From: Lutibaculum baratangense AMV1
GTDB taxonomy: Bacteria; Pseudomonadota; Alphaproteobacteria; Rhizobiales; Tepidamorphaceae
Direction of reading: 5' to 3'
DNA length: 64,000 nucleotides
Assembly (NCBI RefSeq): GCF_000496075.1
Contig: NZ_AWXZ01000029.1
Span: 124,001-188,000 of the forward strand
Shown here one piece after another: positions 34,656-42,515 of the stretch (the stretch's first letter is position 1; the number at the start of each line of letters is the position of its first letter). The position numbers and the translations under genes were made by a program. Under the pieces are notes generated by a model. The model was not told the origin of the DNA and searched no databases. It was given only the letters and a program-made list of their open reading frames with translations.

Positions 34656-36656
34656 ATGAATCGGCGGATATGCCTTGGAGCCAGCGCCCTGATCGACCCT
34701 GAGGACACCACGGGAGTGCATATCCCCCTGACGAAGAACTCCGACGAGCAGCGTTACAGGCTGCTCGTCGACGCGATCACCGACTACGCGATCTACATGC
34801 TGGACGCCGGCGGTCACGTGACGAGCTGGAACCCCGGCGCGCAGCGGTTCAAGGGTTACGAGCAGGGCGAGGTTCTGGGAGAGCACTTCTCCCGCTTCTA
34901 CACCGAGGAGGATCGCCGGACTGGCCTGCCGCAGCGGGCCCTCGCGACCGCAGCCGGCGACGGACGCTTCGAGGCCGAGGGCTGGCGGCTGCGCAAGGAC
35001 GGCAGCCGCTTCTGGGCCCATGTCGTGATCGACCCCATCAGGGACAATGCCGGAACGCTCATCGGCTTCGCGAAGATCACCCACGACCTGGCGGAGCGCA
35101 AGCTCGCCCGGGAGGCGCTCCGGCGGAGCGAGGAGCAGTTCCGGGTCCTCGTCCAGGGTGTCAGCGACTACGCGATCTACATGCTCGATCCCGGCGGCCG
35201 CGTGACGAGTTGGAACCAGGGCGCCCAGCGGATCAAGGGCTACCTGCCGGAGGAGATCCTGGGGGAGCACTTCTCCCGGTTCTACACCCAGGAGGACCGC
35301 GACGCCGGAGAGCCGGAGCGCGCGCTCGATACCGCCGCCCGGGTGGGGCGCTTCGAGCGGGAAGCGGTGCGTATCCGGAAGGACGGCAGCCGCTTCTGGG
35401 CGCACGTCGTCGTCGTCGCGATCCGCGACGAGCAAGGCACGCTCATCGGCTTCGCCAAGGTCACCCGCGACATCACGGAGCGCAAGGAGGCCCAGCGCGC
35501 CCTGGAGGAGGCACGCGAGGCGCTCTTCCAGGCGCAGAAGACCGAGGCGATCGGGCAGCTCACCGGCGGGGTGGCGCACGACTTCAACAACCTGCTGATG
35601 GCGGTGCTGGGCAGCCTCGAGCTCCTGCGCAAGAGGCTGCCCGACGACGATCCGGCGGCGTTGCGCCTCCTGGAGAACGCGGTCCAGGGGGCCAGGCGCG
35701 GCGCCGCCCTGACGGAGCGCATGCTGGCCTTCGCGAGGCGGCAGGAACTCGACATGCTGCCGGTCGACCTGCCCGACCTCGTGCGCGGCATGGCGGAGCT
35801 GCTGCAGCGCTCGATCGGGCCCGAAATCCTGATCGAGACGCGTTTCCCTCTCGCCCTTCCGCCGGTCCGGTCCGACGCGAACCAGCTCGAGACGGCGCTC
35901 CTGAACCTCGTGGTCAACGCGCGGGACGCGATGCCTGGCGGCGGCCGGCTCGTCATCGCCGCGCGGTCCGAGACGCTCGGCGGCAGGCACCCGACAGGCC
36001 TGCCGGCGGGGCCCTATGTCTGCCTCTCCGTGACCGACGAGGGTCAGGGCATGGACGAGGAGACGCTCGCCCGGGCGCTCGACCCGTTTTTCACGACGAA
36101 GGGGGTCGGCAAGGGCACCGGGCTCGGCCTCTCGATGGTGCACGGCCTGGCCGAGCAGTCGGGCGGTCGGCTCGTCCTGAAGAGCCGGCTGGGCGAAGGC
36201 ACGACGGCGGAGATCTGGCTGCCGGTGGCGGCGGACGAGCCGGTGGCCGTCGCCGAGATACCGGAGGCGGCGGCCGAGGAGGAAGGGACGGCGGCGAAGA
36301 TCCGCCCCCTCCGCATCCTCGCCGTCGACGACGACGGCCTCGTCCTCATGAGCACCGCGGCCATGCTGGAGGATCTGGGGCACCGCGTCTTCGAGGCGGC
36401 ATCCGGCCAGCAGGCCCTCGATATCCTGCGGCGCGAGCCCGCTATCGACCTCGTGATATCCGACCAGGCCATGCCGCACATGACCGGCACCGAGCTCGCG
36501 AAGCGGGTGGGCTCGGAGCGCCCCGGCCTGCCGTTCATCCTCGCCACCGGCTACGCCGAGCTTCCGCCGGACGCCGACAACGATCTGCCGCGCCTGTCCA
36601 AGCCGTTCCTGCAGGACGATCTCGTGCGGGCCATCCGCGCCGTCGGCGAATGGTGA
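34656..36656 (+). CDS. Hybrid sensor histidine kinase with two near-duplicate PAS domains and a receiver
   Basis: The 666-residue protein has no membrane helix. PAS1 (about 32-150) and PAS2 (about 162-278) share long blocks such as DYAIYMLD, LGEHFSRFY, RKDGSRFWAHVV and GTLIGFAK. The kinase core follows, with the phospho-acceptor His in GGVAHDFNNLL (near 308), the N box NLVVNARDAMPGGG, and G boxes DEGQGMDE and GKGTGLGLSMVHG. A C-terminal receiver has the acidic pair in ILAVDDDG and the phospho-Asp in LVISDQAMPHMTG. It is a cytoplasmic sensor, probably of redox state or a small ligand. No separate response regulator is adjacent. Confidence 0.93.
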   Translation: MNRRICLGASALIDPEDTTGVHIPLTKNSDEQRYRLLVDAITDYAIYMLDAGGHVTSWNPGAQRFKGYEQGEVLGEHFSRFYTEEDRRTGLPQRALATAAGDGRFEAEGWRLRKDGSRFWAHVVIDPIRDNAGTLIGFAKITHDLAERKLAREALRRSEEQFRVLVQGVSDYAIYMLDPGGRVTSWNQGAQRIKGYLPEEILGEHFSRFYTQEDRDAGEPERALDTAARVGRFEREAVRIRKDGSRFWAHVVVVAIRDEQGTLIGFAKVTRDITERKEAQRALEEAREALFQAQKTEAIGQLTGGVAHDFNNLLMAVLGSLELLRKRLPDDDPAALRLLENAVQGARRGAALTERMLAFARRQELDMLPVDLPDLVRGMAELLQRSIGPEILIETRFPLALPPVRSDANQLETALLNLVVNARDAMPGGGRLVIAARSETLGGRHPTGLPAGPYVCLSVTDEGQGMDEETLARALDPFFTTKGVGKGTGLGLSMVHGLAEQSGGRLVLKSRLGEGTTAEIWLPVAADEPVAVAEIPEAAAEEEGTAAKIRPLRILAVDDDGLVLMSTAAMLEDLGHRVFEAASGQQALDILRREPAIDLVISDQAMPHMTGTELAKRVGSERPGLPFILATGYAELPPDADNDLPRLSKPFLQDDLVRAIRAVGEW

Positions 36657-36679
36657 CCCACGCCGGGTCCGGATGAGGG

Positions 36680-36695
36680 GTCGGCCGGCGCCGAC
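36680..36695. terminator. Hairpin between the convergent kinase and SulP genes
   Basis: GTCGGC, loop CGGC, GCCGAC, flanked by imperfect GAGG/CCTC pairing. It lies in the 44-base gap between the histidine kinase stop (36656) and the SulP stop (36701) and could serve both genes. Confidence 0.5.
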
Positions 36696-36700
36696 GGGCC

Positions 36701-38446
36701 TCACGGCGCGCCGGTGGTCCGGCGCGTCAGCTCGGGGGCGAGATCCATTATCGCCCGGTGGTGCGTCAGGTAGACGCCGCCGGTGAGGTGACTGAGGAAG
36801 TCGCTGCGCTCCAGCCGGTCCATGACCGGCCCCTTCACCTCGCTCAGATGCAGGTCGATCCCCTGCGCCGCCAGCCGGTGCATGACGAGCTCGAGCGTTT
36901 CGAGGGCGCTGCCGTCGATCTCGTTCACCGCCGTGCACTGGAGCACGACATGGCGCAGCCTCGGCCGCGCCGCCACCTCGCGCAGGATGAAGTCCTCGAT
37001 CGCGCGCGCGTTGGCGAAGCTGAGGCTCTCGTCGATCCGCATCGACAGGACGCTCTCGTCCGTCGCCACCTCGTGCCGGAGCACGTTGCGGTAGTGCTCC
37101 GTGCCCGGCACCTGCCCGACGACGGCGATGTGCGGCCGGGAGGTGCGCCACAGGAGCAGCGCCACCGTGATGGCGACGCCGGCGACGATGCCGGCCTCCA
37201 CGCCGAAGCCCAACGTCACGATGATCGTGGCGAGCATCGCCGCGAAATCGTGCCGGGAGTAGCGCCAGCTGCGCCGGAGGGACCCGAGGTCGACCAGGCT
37301 CAGCACCGCCACGATGATCGTCGCGGCGAGGACGGCGTTCGGCAGGTAGTAGAGGAACGGGGTCAGGAACAGCGACGCCGCCGCGATGCCGACGGCCGTG
37401 AAGGCGCCGGCGGCGGGGGTTTCGGCGCCCGCGTCGAAATTGACGACGGAGCGTGCGAAGCCGCCGGTGACGGGATAGCCGCCGGAGAAGGCCGCCGCGA
37501 TGTTGGAGGCGCCGAGGCCCACGAGCTCCTGGTCCGGCACGATCGACTGGCGGCGCTTGGCGGCGAGCGTCTGCGCGACGGAGACCGACTCGACGAAGCC
37601 GATGACCGAGATCATCAGCGCCGGCAGGGCCAACGAGGCGTAGAGCGAGAGGTCGAGCAGCGGCATGCCGAAAGGAGGCAGGCCGGACGGTATGTCGCCG
37701 ACGACCGCGACGCCCCTCTCTGCCAGGCCCAGGCCGGCCGCGAGCAGGATGCTCGCCGCCACCGCGATCACCGGACCGGCGCGCGCGACGAGGCCGGCGG
37801 CGTAGTCGCGCAGTCCCGCTCTCAGGAGAAGCGGCTTCAGGCCCTTGCGCACCCAGAACAGAAAGCCGAGCGCGCCGCAGCCGATCGCCAGCGTGAAGAG
37901 GTTCGTCTGTGCCGCGGCCGACCAGAGCGAGGCCGTCACCTCGGGCAGCGTGTGGCCCCCCGCCCGCACGCCCAGAATGTGCTGGAGCTGCGAGGCCGCG
38001 ATGAGGATCCCCGACGCCGTGATGAAGCCCGAGATGACGGGATGCGACAGGAGATTGGCGACGAAGCCGAGGCGCAGGATCCCCATGAGGAGAAGCATCG
38101 CACCCGACATCAGGGCGAGCGCCGCCGCCGCTGCCACGTACTCCGGCGAGCCGGGCGCCGCCACCTCCGAGACCGCGGCTGCCGTCATGAGCGACACGAC
38201 CGCGACCGGCCCGACCGCGAGGGTGCGGCTCGTGCCGAAGATCGCGTAGGCGACGAGCGGCAGGATCGAGGCATAGAGGCCGACGACCGGCGGCAGCCCC
38301 GCCAGCATCGCGTAGGCGAGCGACTGCGGGATCAGCATGATCGTCACGATCGCCGCCGCCACGAGATCGTTCGTCAGCGTGTGACCGTTATAGGTGCGGG
38401 CCCAGCCGAGGATCGGCAGGTGGCGGGCTAGCTGAGGTCGGCTCAT
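36701..38446 (-). CDS. SulP family inorganic anion transporter with STAS domain
   Basis: The 581-residue protein has the SulP transmembrane domain: LTNDLVAAAIVTIMLIPQSL, AYAMLAGLPPVVGLYASI, SRTLAVGPVAVVSLM and NIAAAFSGGYPVTGGFARSV. A C-terminal STAS domain follows (about 450-560: RLRHVVLQCTAVNEIDGSAL). SulP proteins move sulfate, bicarbonate or dicarboxylates across the inner membrane. Its place beside the persulfide operon supports sulfate, the end product of sulfide oxidation, but the substrate is unproven. It ends the minus-strand block, about 100 bases after the MBL gene, and may be co-transcribed with it. Confidence 0.93.
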   Translation of the reverse strand: MSRPQLARHLPILGWARTYNGHTLTNDLVAAAIVTIMLIPQSLAYAMLAGLPPVVGLYASILPLVAYAIFGTSRTLAVGPVAVVSLMTAAAVSEVAAPGSPEYVAAAAALALMSGAMLLLMGILRLGFVANLLSHPVISGFITASGILIAASQLQHILGVRAGGHTLPEVTASLWSAAAQTNLFTLAIGCGALGFLFWVRKGLKPLLLRAGLRDYAAGLVARAGPVIAVAASILLAAGLGLAERGVAVVGDIPSGLPPFGMPLLDLSLYASLALPALMISVIGFVESVSVAQTLAAKRRQSIVPDQELVGLGASNIAAAFSGGYPVTGGFARSVVNFDAGAETPAAGAFTAVGIAAASLFLTPFLYYLPNAVLAATIIVAVLSLVDLGSLRRSWRYSRHDFAAMLATIIVTLGFGVEAGIVAGVAITVALLLWRTSRPHIAVVGQVPGTEHYRNVLRHEVATDESVLSMRIDESLSFANARAIEDFILREVAARPRLRHVVLQCTAVNEIDGSALETLELVMHRLAAQGIDLHLSEVKGPVMDRLERSDFLSHLTGGVYLTHHRAIMDLAPELTRRTTGAP

Positions 38447-38543
38447 GGGTGTCGTCCGGACGTGGTGCGGCCGGGTCGATCAGCCGCATTGGAAGGTCGG
38501 CACCCTCTCCCCGGGGGCGAAGAGAGGGCGCCTTCGCTCCCGG

Positions 38544-39458
38544 TCAGAAGCGGTTGACCGGCAGCTTGAGGTAGTGCCGGCCGTCGCTCTCGGCCTCCGG
38601 CAGGCGTCCCCCGCGGAGGTTCACCTGGAGCGCGGCGAGGATGCGGTCGGGCAGCGACAGCGTCTTGTCCCGGTCCTGCCGGCGCTTGATCCAGTCCTCA
38701 CGCGTCGTGCCGTCCTTCACGTGGATGTTCGACGCCTTGTGCTCGGCGACGGTGGCCTCCCACATCGGCTCCTTGCGGTCCGAGGTGCCGTAGTCATGCC
38801 CCACGAAGAGCCGCGTTTCCGGCGGCAGGGTGAGGATCGCCTGGATCGAATCCCAAAGCACGGCTGCGTCCCCTCCGGGGAAATCGGCGCGCGAGGTGCC
38901 GGCGTCGGGATGCATCAGCGTGTCGTGCACGAAGGCCGCGTCGCCGACGACATAGGTGATCGAGCCGAGCGTGTGGCCGGGCGACAGCATGACCTTCGCC
39001 TTGAGCTCGCCGATCCGGAACGTCTCGCCCTCCCTGAACAGGCGGTCGAAGTCCCTGTCCGGGTCGAAGGCGTCCGGCATGTGGTAGATCTCGCGCCAGA
39101 TCCCGGCGATCTCGCGAACCTTCTCGCCGATCGCCGTCGGTGCTCCGGTCGCCGCCTTCAGATGCGCCGAGGCCATCCAGTGGTCGGCGTGCGGGTGGGT
39201 GTCGAGCACCCACTCGACCGTCAGACCGTTCTCCTTCACGAGGTCGAGGATCTGGTTCATCGAGCCGAGGTCGGTTCGGTAGTGCTTCGGATCGAAGTTC
39301 CAGACGACGTCGATCAGCGCCGCCTTCTTCGTCGCCGGGTCGGCGCAGAGGTACTGGATCGAGCCGGTGTCGGGCTCGTAGATGCCCCATACGTCCGGGC
39401 TTCCGGGCCCGCGCGAGGGGGAATGGCGCACGACCCGTTCATTCATGCGATCGCTCAT
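38544..39458 (-). CDS. Metallo-beta-lactamase fold persulfide-dioxygenase-like protein (Blh/ETHE1 type)
   Basis: The 304-residue protein has the ETHE1/Blh arrangement: VLDTHPHADHWMASAHLK (the HxHxDH metal motif), LSPGHTLGSITYVVGDAAFV, HDTLMHPDAGTSRADFPGGD and LFVGHDYG. Persulfide dioxygenases oxidise glutathione persulfide to sulfite with a mononuclear iron. The tail (about 240-304) is longer than in human ETHE1 and matches the Blh proteins of BigR-controlled operons. The start at 39458 follows AGGGAG and overlaps the preceding membrane gene by four bases. Confidence 0.9.
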   Translation of the reverse strand: MSDRMNERVVRHSPSRGPGSPDVWGIYEPDTGSIQYLCADPATKKAALIDVVWNFDPKHYRTDLGSMNQILDLVKENGLTVEWVLDTHPHADHWMASAHLKAATGAPTAIGEKVREIAGIWREIYHMPDAFDPDRDFDRLFREGETFRIGELKAKVMLSPGHTLGSITYVVGDAAFVHDTLMHPDAGTSRADFPGGDAAVLWDSIQAILTLPPETRLFVGHDYGTSDRKEPMWEATVAEHKASNIHVKDGTTREDWIKRRQDRDKTLSLPDRILAALQVNLRGGRLPEAESDGRHYLKLPVNRF

Positions 39459-39901
39459 GCGGTTGCTCCCTTGTTGGAGGTCGAGAAGAAGTTCGTGTTG
39501 CGGGTGCGCACTCCTGCCCACATGCCGATGAGCATGGCCGGGACGAAGACGAGGGTTCCGGGCGCGAGGAGCGGCAGGGCGGTCAGCGCCGGCCCCGGGC
39601 AGTAGCCGCCGAGCCCCCAGCCGAGGCCGAAGATCGCGGCGCCCGCGACGAGCTTGCCGTCTATAGTCTTCGAGCTCGGAAGCTCGAAGCGCTGCATGAG
39701 CACCGGCCGCGACCGCCGCCAGGCGAGGCGGTAGCCGAGGAACGTGGCGACCACCGCACCGCCCATGACGAAGGCGAGGCTCGGGTCCCATGTGCCGAAG
39801 AGGTCGAGGAAGTTCAGGACCTTCGCCGGGTCGGCCATGCCGGATATGACGAGGCCGAGGCCGAAGACGAGGCCGGCCGCGAAACCGAGGAACGGACGCA
39901 T
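39455..39901 (-). CDS. YeeE/YedE family sulfur transporter, second half-protein
   Basis: The 148-residue membrane protein has four helices with GLVFGLGLVISGMADPAKVL and GLGWGLGGYCPGPALTAL, the two Cys/Gly loops of YeeE/YedE (DUF395, thiosulfate or sulfur-compound transporters). In single-chain YeeE both halves are fused; here two short genes encode them, as in the PmpA/PmpB pairs. It is coupled at both ends: one-base overlap with the preceding half and four-base overlap with the MBL gene. Confidence 0.9.
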   Translation of the reverse strand: MRPFLGFAAGLVFGLGLVISGMADPAKVLNFLDLFGTWDPSLAFVMGGAVVATFLGYRLAWRRSRPVLMQRFELPSSKTIDGKLVAGAAIFGLGWGLGGYCPGPALTALPLLAPGTLVFVPAMLIGMWAGVRTRNTNFFSTSNKGATA

Positions 39902-40356
39902 CAGAGAACTCCAGCCAGAACGTGACGGGCGATCGTGACGGTCGCGACCGCGACGCCCATGAAGACCAGCACGGACACGAGCGAGCGCGGCGACAGGCGG
40001 GCGAGACCGCAGACGCCGTGGCCGGACGTGCAGCCGGAGCCGAGAGCGGTGCCGAAGCCGACGAGCAGCCCCGCCACCGCCATCAGCGGCAGGTTGCCGG
40101 ACACCGTCTGCTCCACGGGCGATCCCGTGGCGAGGGCATAGAGGAGCGGTGCGGCGAGCAGCCCGAGAAGGAAGGCGGCCCTCCAGCTCCAGTCCCCGGC
40201 CCTGTGGGCGGCCTTGGCCCACATCGTCTGGGTGACGATGCCGGTGATGCCGGCGATCCGGCCGAACAGGGCCATCGCCATCACGGCGGAGAGCCCGATC
40301 AGGACGCCGCCGAGAAGCGATGCCACGGGCGTGAATTCTGTGGGAACGGACAACAT
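39901..40356 (-). CDS. YeeE/YedE family sulfur transporter, first half-protein
   Basis: The 151-residue membrane protein starts MLSVPTEFTPVASLLGGVLI and contains the defining loop GFGTALGSGCTSGHGVCGLA, whose cysteine is the proposed carrier of the sulfur compound in YeeE. It pairs with the following half-protein. The start at 40356 follows AGAGG. It is the first gene of the sulfur operon, about 50 bases downstream of the predicted transcription start under a palindrome-covered promoter. Confidence 0.9.
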   Translation of the reverse strand: MLSVPTEFTPVASLLGGVLIGLSAVMAMALFGRIAGITGIVTQTMWAKAAHRAGDWSWRAAFLLGLLAAPLLYALATGSPVEQTVSGNLPLMAVAGLLVGFGTALGSGCTSGHGVCGLARLSPRSLVSVLVFMGVAVATVTIARHVLAGVL

Positions 40357-40409
40357 CTCAACCTCTCGCACCGGCCGTGGCGCGAGGGGCGCCGCCGGGT
40401 CTGAGGCGA

Positions 40410-40445
40410 CATATGTTGGCTCTACTTACATTAGTCAAGCCTAAT
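40410..40445 (-). promoter_or_regulatory. Promoter and overlapping operator of the persulfide operon
   Basis: On the minus strand a -35 TTGACT (40433-40438) and a -10 CATATG (40410-40415) are 17 bases apart. The -35 lies inside an inverted repeat, ATTAG-N6-CTAAT (40430-40445), in an AT-rich island. This fits repression by a BigR/SqrR-type ArsR persulfide sensor, known regulators of such operons, but no such regulator gene is in the window. Confidence 0.65.
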
Positions 40446-40469
40446 ATACGAAAGAGGCAGGCTACGGGC

Positions 40470-40742
40470 TCAGAAGAGGCGGAGCGGCTCGCCGGGTCGC
40501 GCTTGGGAGGGTTGCGGAACCGGAGGCTCCGCCGCCGCGACGTCCGCCGTGTTCCCCGCATCGATGAGGCCGGCGGCCAGAAGGGGACCTGCGCTCTCGA
40601 TGAGGAAGGACAACGCGACGGCCGCCGCGACCGCCGCGAGCGCGACCGCCGCCGCACGACGTCCGCCCGCCGCGAGGGCTCCATCCCGCACGTGGCGAGA
40701 GGGAGCTTGGCGGTTCGAGCTTTCGATTGGCGGTCCGGACAT
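40470..40742 (-). CDS. Small single-pass membrane protein, unknown function
   Basis: A possible 90-residue protein starts MSGPPIESSNRQAPSR, has a basic stretch, one hydrophobic helix (about 34-60: AAAVALAAVAAAVALSFLI) and a Pro-rich acidic tail ending GEPLRLF. I do not recognise a family. It lies just upstream of the persulfide operon promoter on the same strand. Alanine-rich open frames arise easily at this G+C content, so it may not be a gene. Confidence 0.35.
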   Translation of the reverse strand: MSGPPIESSNRQAPSRHVRDGALAAGGRRAAAVALAAVAAAVALSFLIESAGPLLAAGLIDAGNTADVAAAEPPVPQPSQARPGEPLRLF

Positions 40743-40950
40743 GGCGGCGCGACGTCTCCTCACTGCGATCCCGTCCGACCGTAGGATTCACGGCCTGATA
40801 AGATGCGACTTCTACCTTGCCTGGCGTCCGGGAAACCGTGCCGTCCGTCCCGGCCGATGGAAACGGGTCGTGGGGTCGTGGGTTCCGGCAGCTACCGCAC
40901 GGTGCCGAGGGCGGCGGGGGCCGAACGCGGCGCGAAGGGGGGCGTTCGCC

Positions 40951-42012
40951 ATGAACGGGAAAGACGAGCATCGCACGCGCACCGCCGTGCCCGTCCCGCA
41001 CTCCGTCTTCCGTGTCGTCGATGCGCCGCCGGGAGAGCGTTTCGGGCTCTGGAAGGAGAGCATCTCCTGCATCTTCGACGTGGAAGCCGAGAGGGAGACG
41101 AGGCTTCTCGATTTCGACGCGGAGGTCGAGGCGTGGCTTCTCGGCCAGCTGATGCTGGCGCGCACGACGAGCCGGGCCCAGAGCTGGCGCCGCTCCGCCT
41201 CGACGATCGCGCGCGACGGGATGGACCACTACATGGTCCAGCTTTTCGCCGAAGGGGAAATGGAAGCCGGCGACGGGCCCCGCTCGACCTTCGCCGACGG
41301 TCAGGCTCTCGTCGTCTTCGACCTCGCCCGGGAGATGACGAGCCGCACGCCGAGCTTCACGAACCTCTCCCTCGTGATACCGCGCGAGGCCCTGTCAGAC
41401 GCGCTGTTCGCCCCCGACGACCAGCATATGCGGACGCTGCGAACCGCCGAGCCGCTGGCAGCGATGCTGCGCGACCATCTGGTGGCCCTGACGCGCGTCG
41501 GCCGGCGGCTGACCACGACCCAGGCCCGGGAAGTCTCCCGGGCCACCACGACGATGGTCGCCGCCTGCCTCAACGGGTGCGAGCACGCGGCCGGGCTCGA
41601 CGCCGCTCCGCGCGTGGCCCAGCTCGGGACCTGCAAGCGGCTGATCGAGCAGAACCTCTCGGACCCCGGGCTATCGGCCTCGCAGATCTGCGGGACGGCC
41701 GGCCTGTCCCGCACGAAGCTCTACGCCCTGTTCGCGCCGCTCGGCGGCGTCAACGCCCACATCCGGGAGCGGCGGCTGCGCCGGGCGCTGTCGGCTCTGG
41801 CCGACCCGCGCAACCGCTTTCGCCCGGTCTACGAGATCGCGGCCACCTGCGGCTTCCGCAACGAGAGCGCGTTCAGCCGCGCCTTCCGCCGGCGCTTCGG
41901 CCGCTCCCCCCGCGAAGCTCGCCACGAGGGCGTCGACCTCGCCCCGGCGGCCCGGACCGCCTCGGGCGCCGGCCACCGCTACGAGCACTGGCTGCACCAC
42001 CTGGCCGTCTAG
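40951..42012 (+). CDS. AraC family transcriptional regulator
   Basis: The 353-residue protein has an N-terminal ligand domain of the AraC-binding-like type (ERFGLWKESISCIFDVEAER, GMDHYMVQLFAEGE). A C-terminal pair of helix-turn-helices follows (about 235-330: LSASQICGTAGLSRTKLYAL, YEIAATCGFRNESAFSRAF). The last 25 residues are a low-complexity tail. The ATG at 40951 has an AGGGGGG ribosome site nine bases upstream. No obvious target operon adjoins; the ferric-reductase-like gene 500 bases downstream is one candidate. Confidence 0.92.
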   Translation: MNGKDEHRTRTAVPVPHSVFRVVDAPPGERFGLWKESISCIFDVEAERETRLLDFDAEVEAWLLGQLMLARTTSRAQSWRRSASTIARDGMDHYMVQLFAEGEMEAGDGPRSTFADGQALVVFDLAREMTSRTPSFTNLSLVIPREALSDALFAPDDQHMRTLRTAEPLAAMLRDHLVALTRVGRRLTTTQAREVSRATTTMVAACLNGCEHAAGLDAAPRVAQLGTCKRLIEQNLSDPGLSASQICGTAGLSRTKLYALFAPLGGVNAHIRERRLRRALSALADPRNRFRPVYEIAATCGFRNESAFSRAFRRRFGRSPREARHEGVDLAPAARTASGAGHRYEHWLHHLAV

Positions 42013-42051
42013 GTCCAGCCGCGGGATGGAAGGCGGCGCTGGCGTGCACGA

Positions 42052-42273
42052 TCAGAGGTCCTCGTCGTCCTGCGGCGCGAGAAGGTCGGCGAGCTGCGCC
42101 ACGCGACCGCGTGGCAGCTCCCTCCCCTCGCCGACGAGCGCCTCGTCGCTGTTGACCCACATCCAGGCCTCGAGGAGCTCCTGGCGCGTCGCCCCGGTCG
42201 CGATGATGTCGGCCGCGAGCGTGTTGCCGACCGGCCCCAGAACCTCGGTCACCTCGCTTCGTGTCAATGTCAT
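42052..42273 (-). CDS. Small conserved-looking hypothetical protein (73 residues)
   Basis: The acidic, helical protein starts MTLTRSEVTEVLGPVGNTLA, has IIATGATRQELLEAWMWVN and ends DLLAPQDDEDL. It has a good GAGGAG ribosome site eight bases upstream. The pattern is familiar from small uncharacterised alphaproteobacterial proteins, but I cannot name a family or role. It is convergent with the AraC gene and divergent from the ferric-reductase-like gene. Confidence 0.7.
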   Translation of the reverse strand: MTLTRSEVTEVLGPVGNTLAADIIATGATRQELLEAWMWVNSDEALVGEGRELPRGRVAQLADLLAPQDDEDL

Positions 42274-42515
42274 CCGTCATCTCCTCGATGAGGTCTCACC
42301 CGCCTCGACATAGGCGCGACGCCCTGTCCGTCAAAGCCCTCGGGCCCGCCGGCTTGGCCAGCGTCACCATGGGCCCGTGGCGACCGCGCTTTCCCGAAGA
42401 GAAGGCGCAGCAGCGGCGGTCGCAACCCACCCGTGTTTTGACGGAGTTGCACGCCCGCCGACGGCCCGTAGGCTGGGGAGACGACGGGGACCCGGTGGCC
42501 TGGCAGGGAGAGCCG

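Noticed and set aside
36758-38431. Long plus-strand frame opposite the SulP transporter
   Set aside because: Highly charged low-complexity translation, antisense to a clear transporter.
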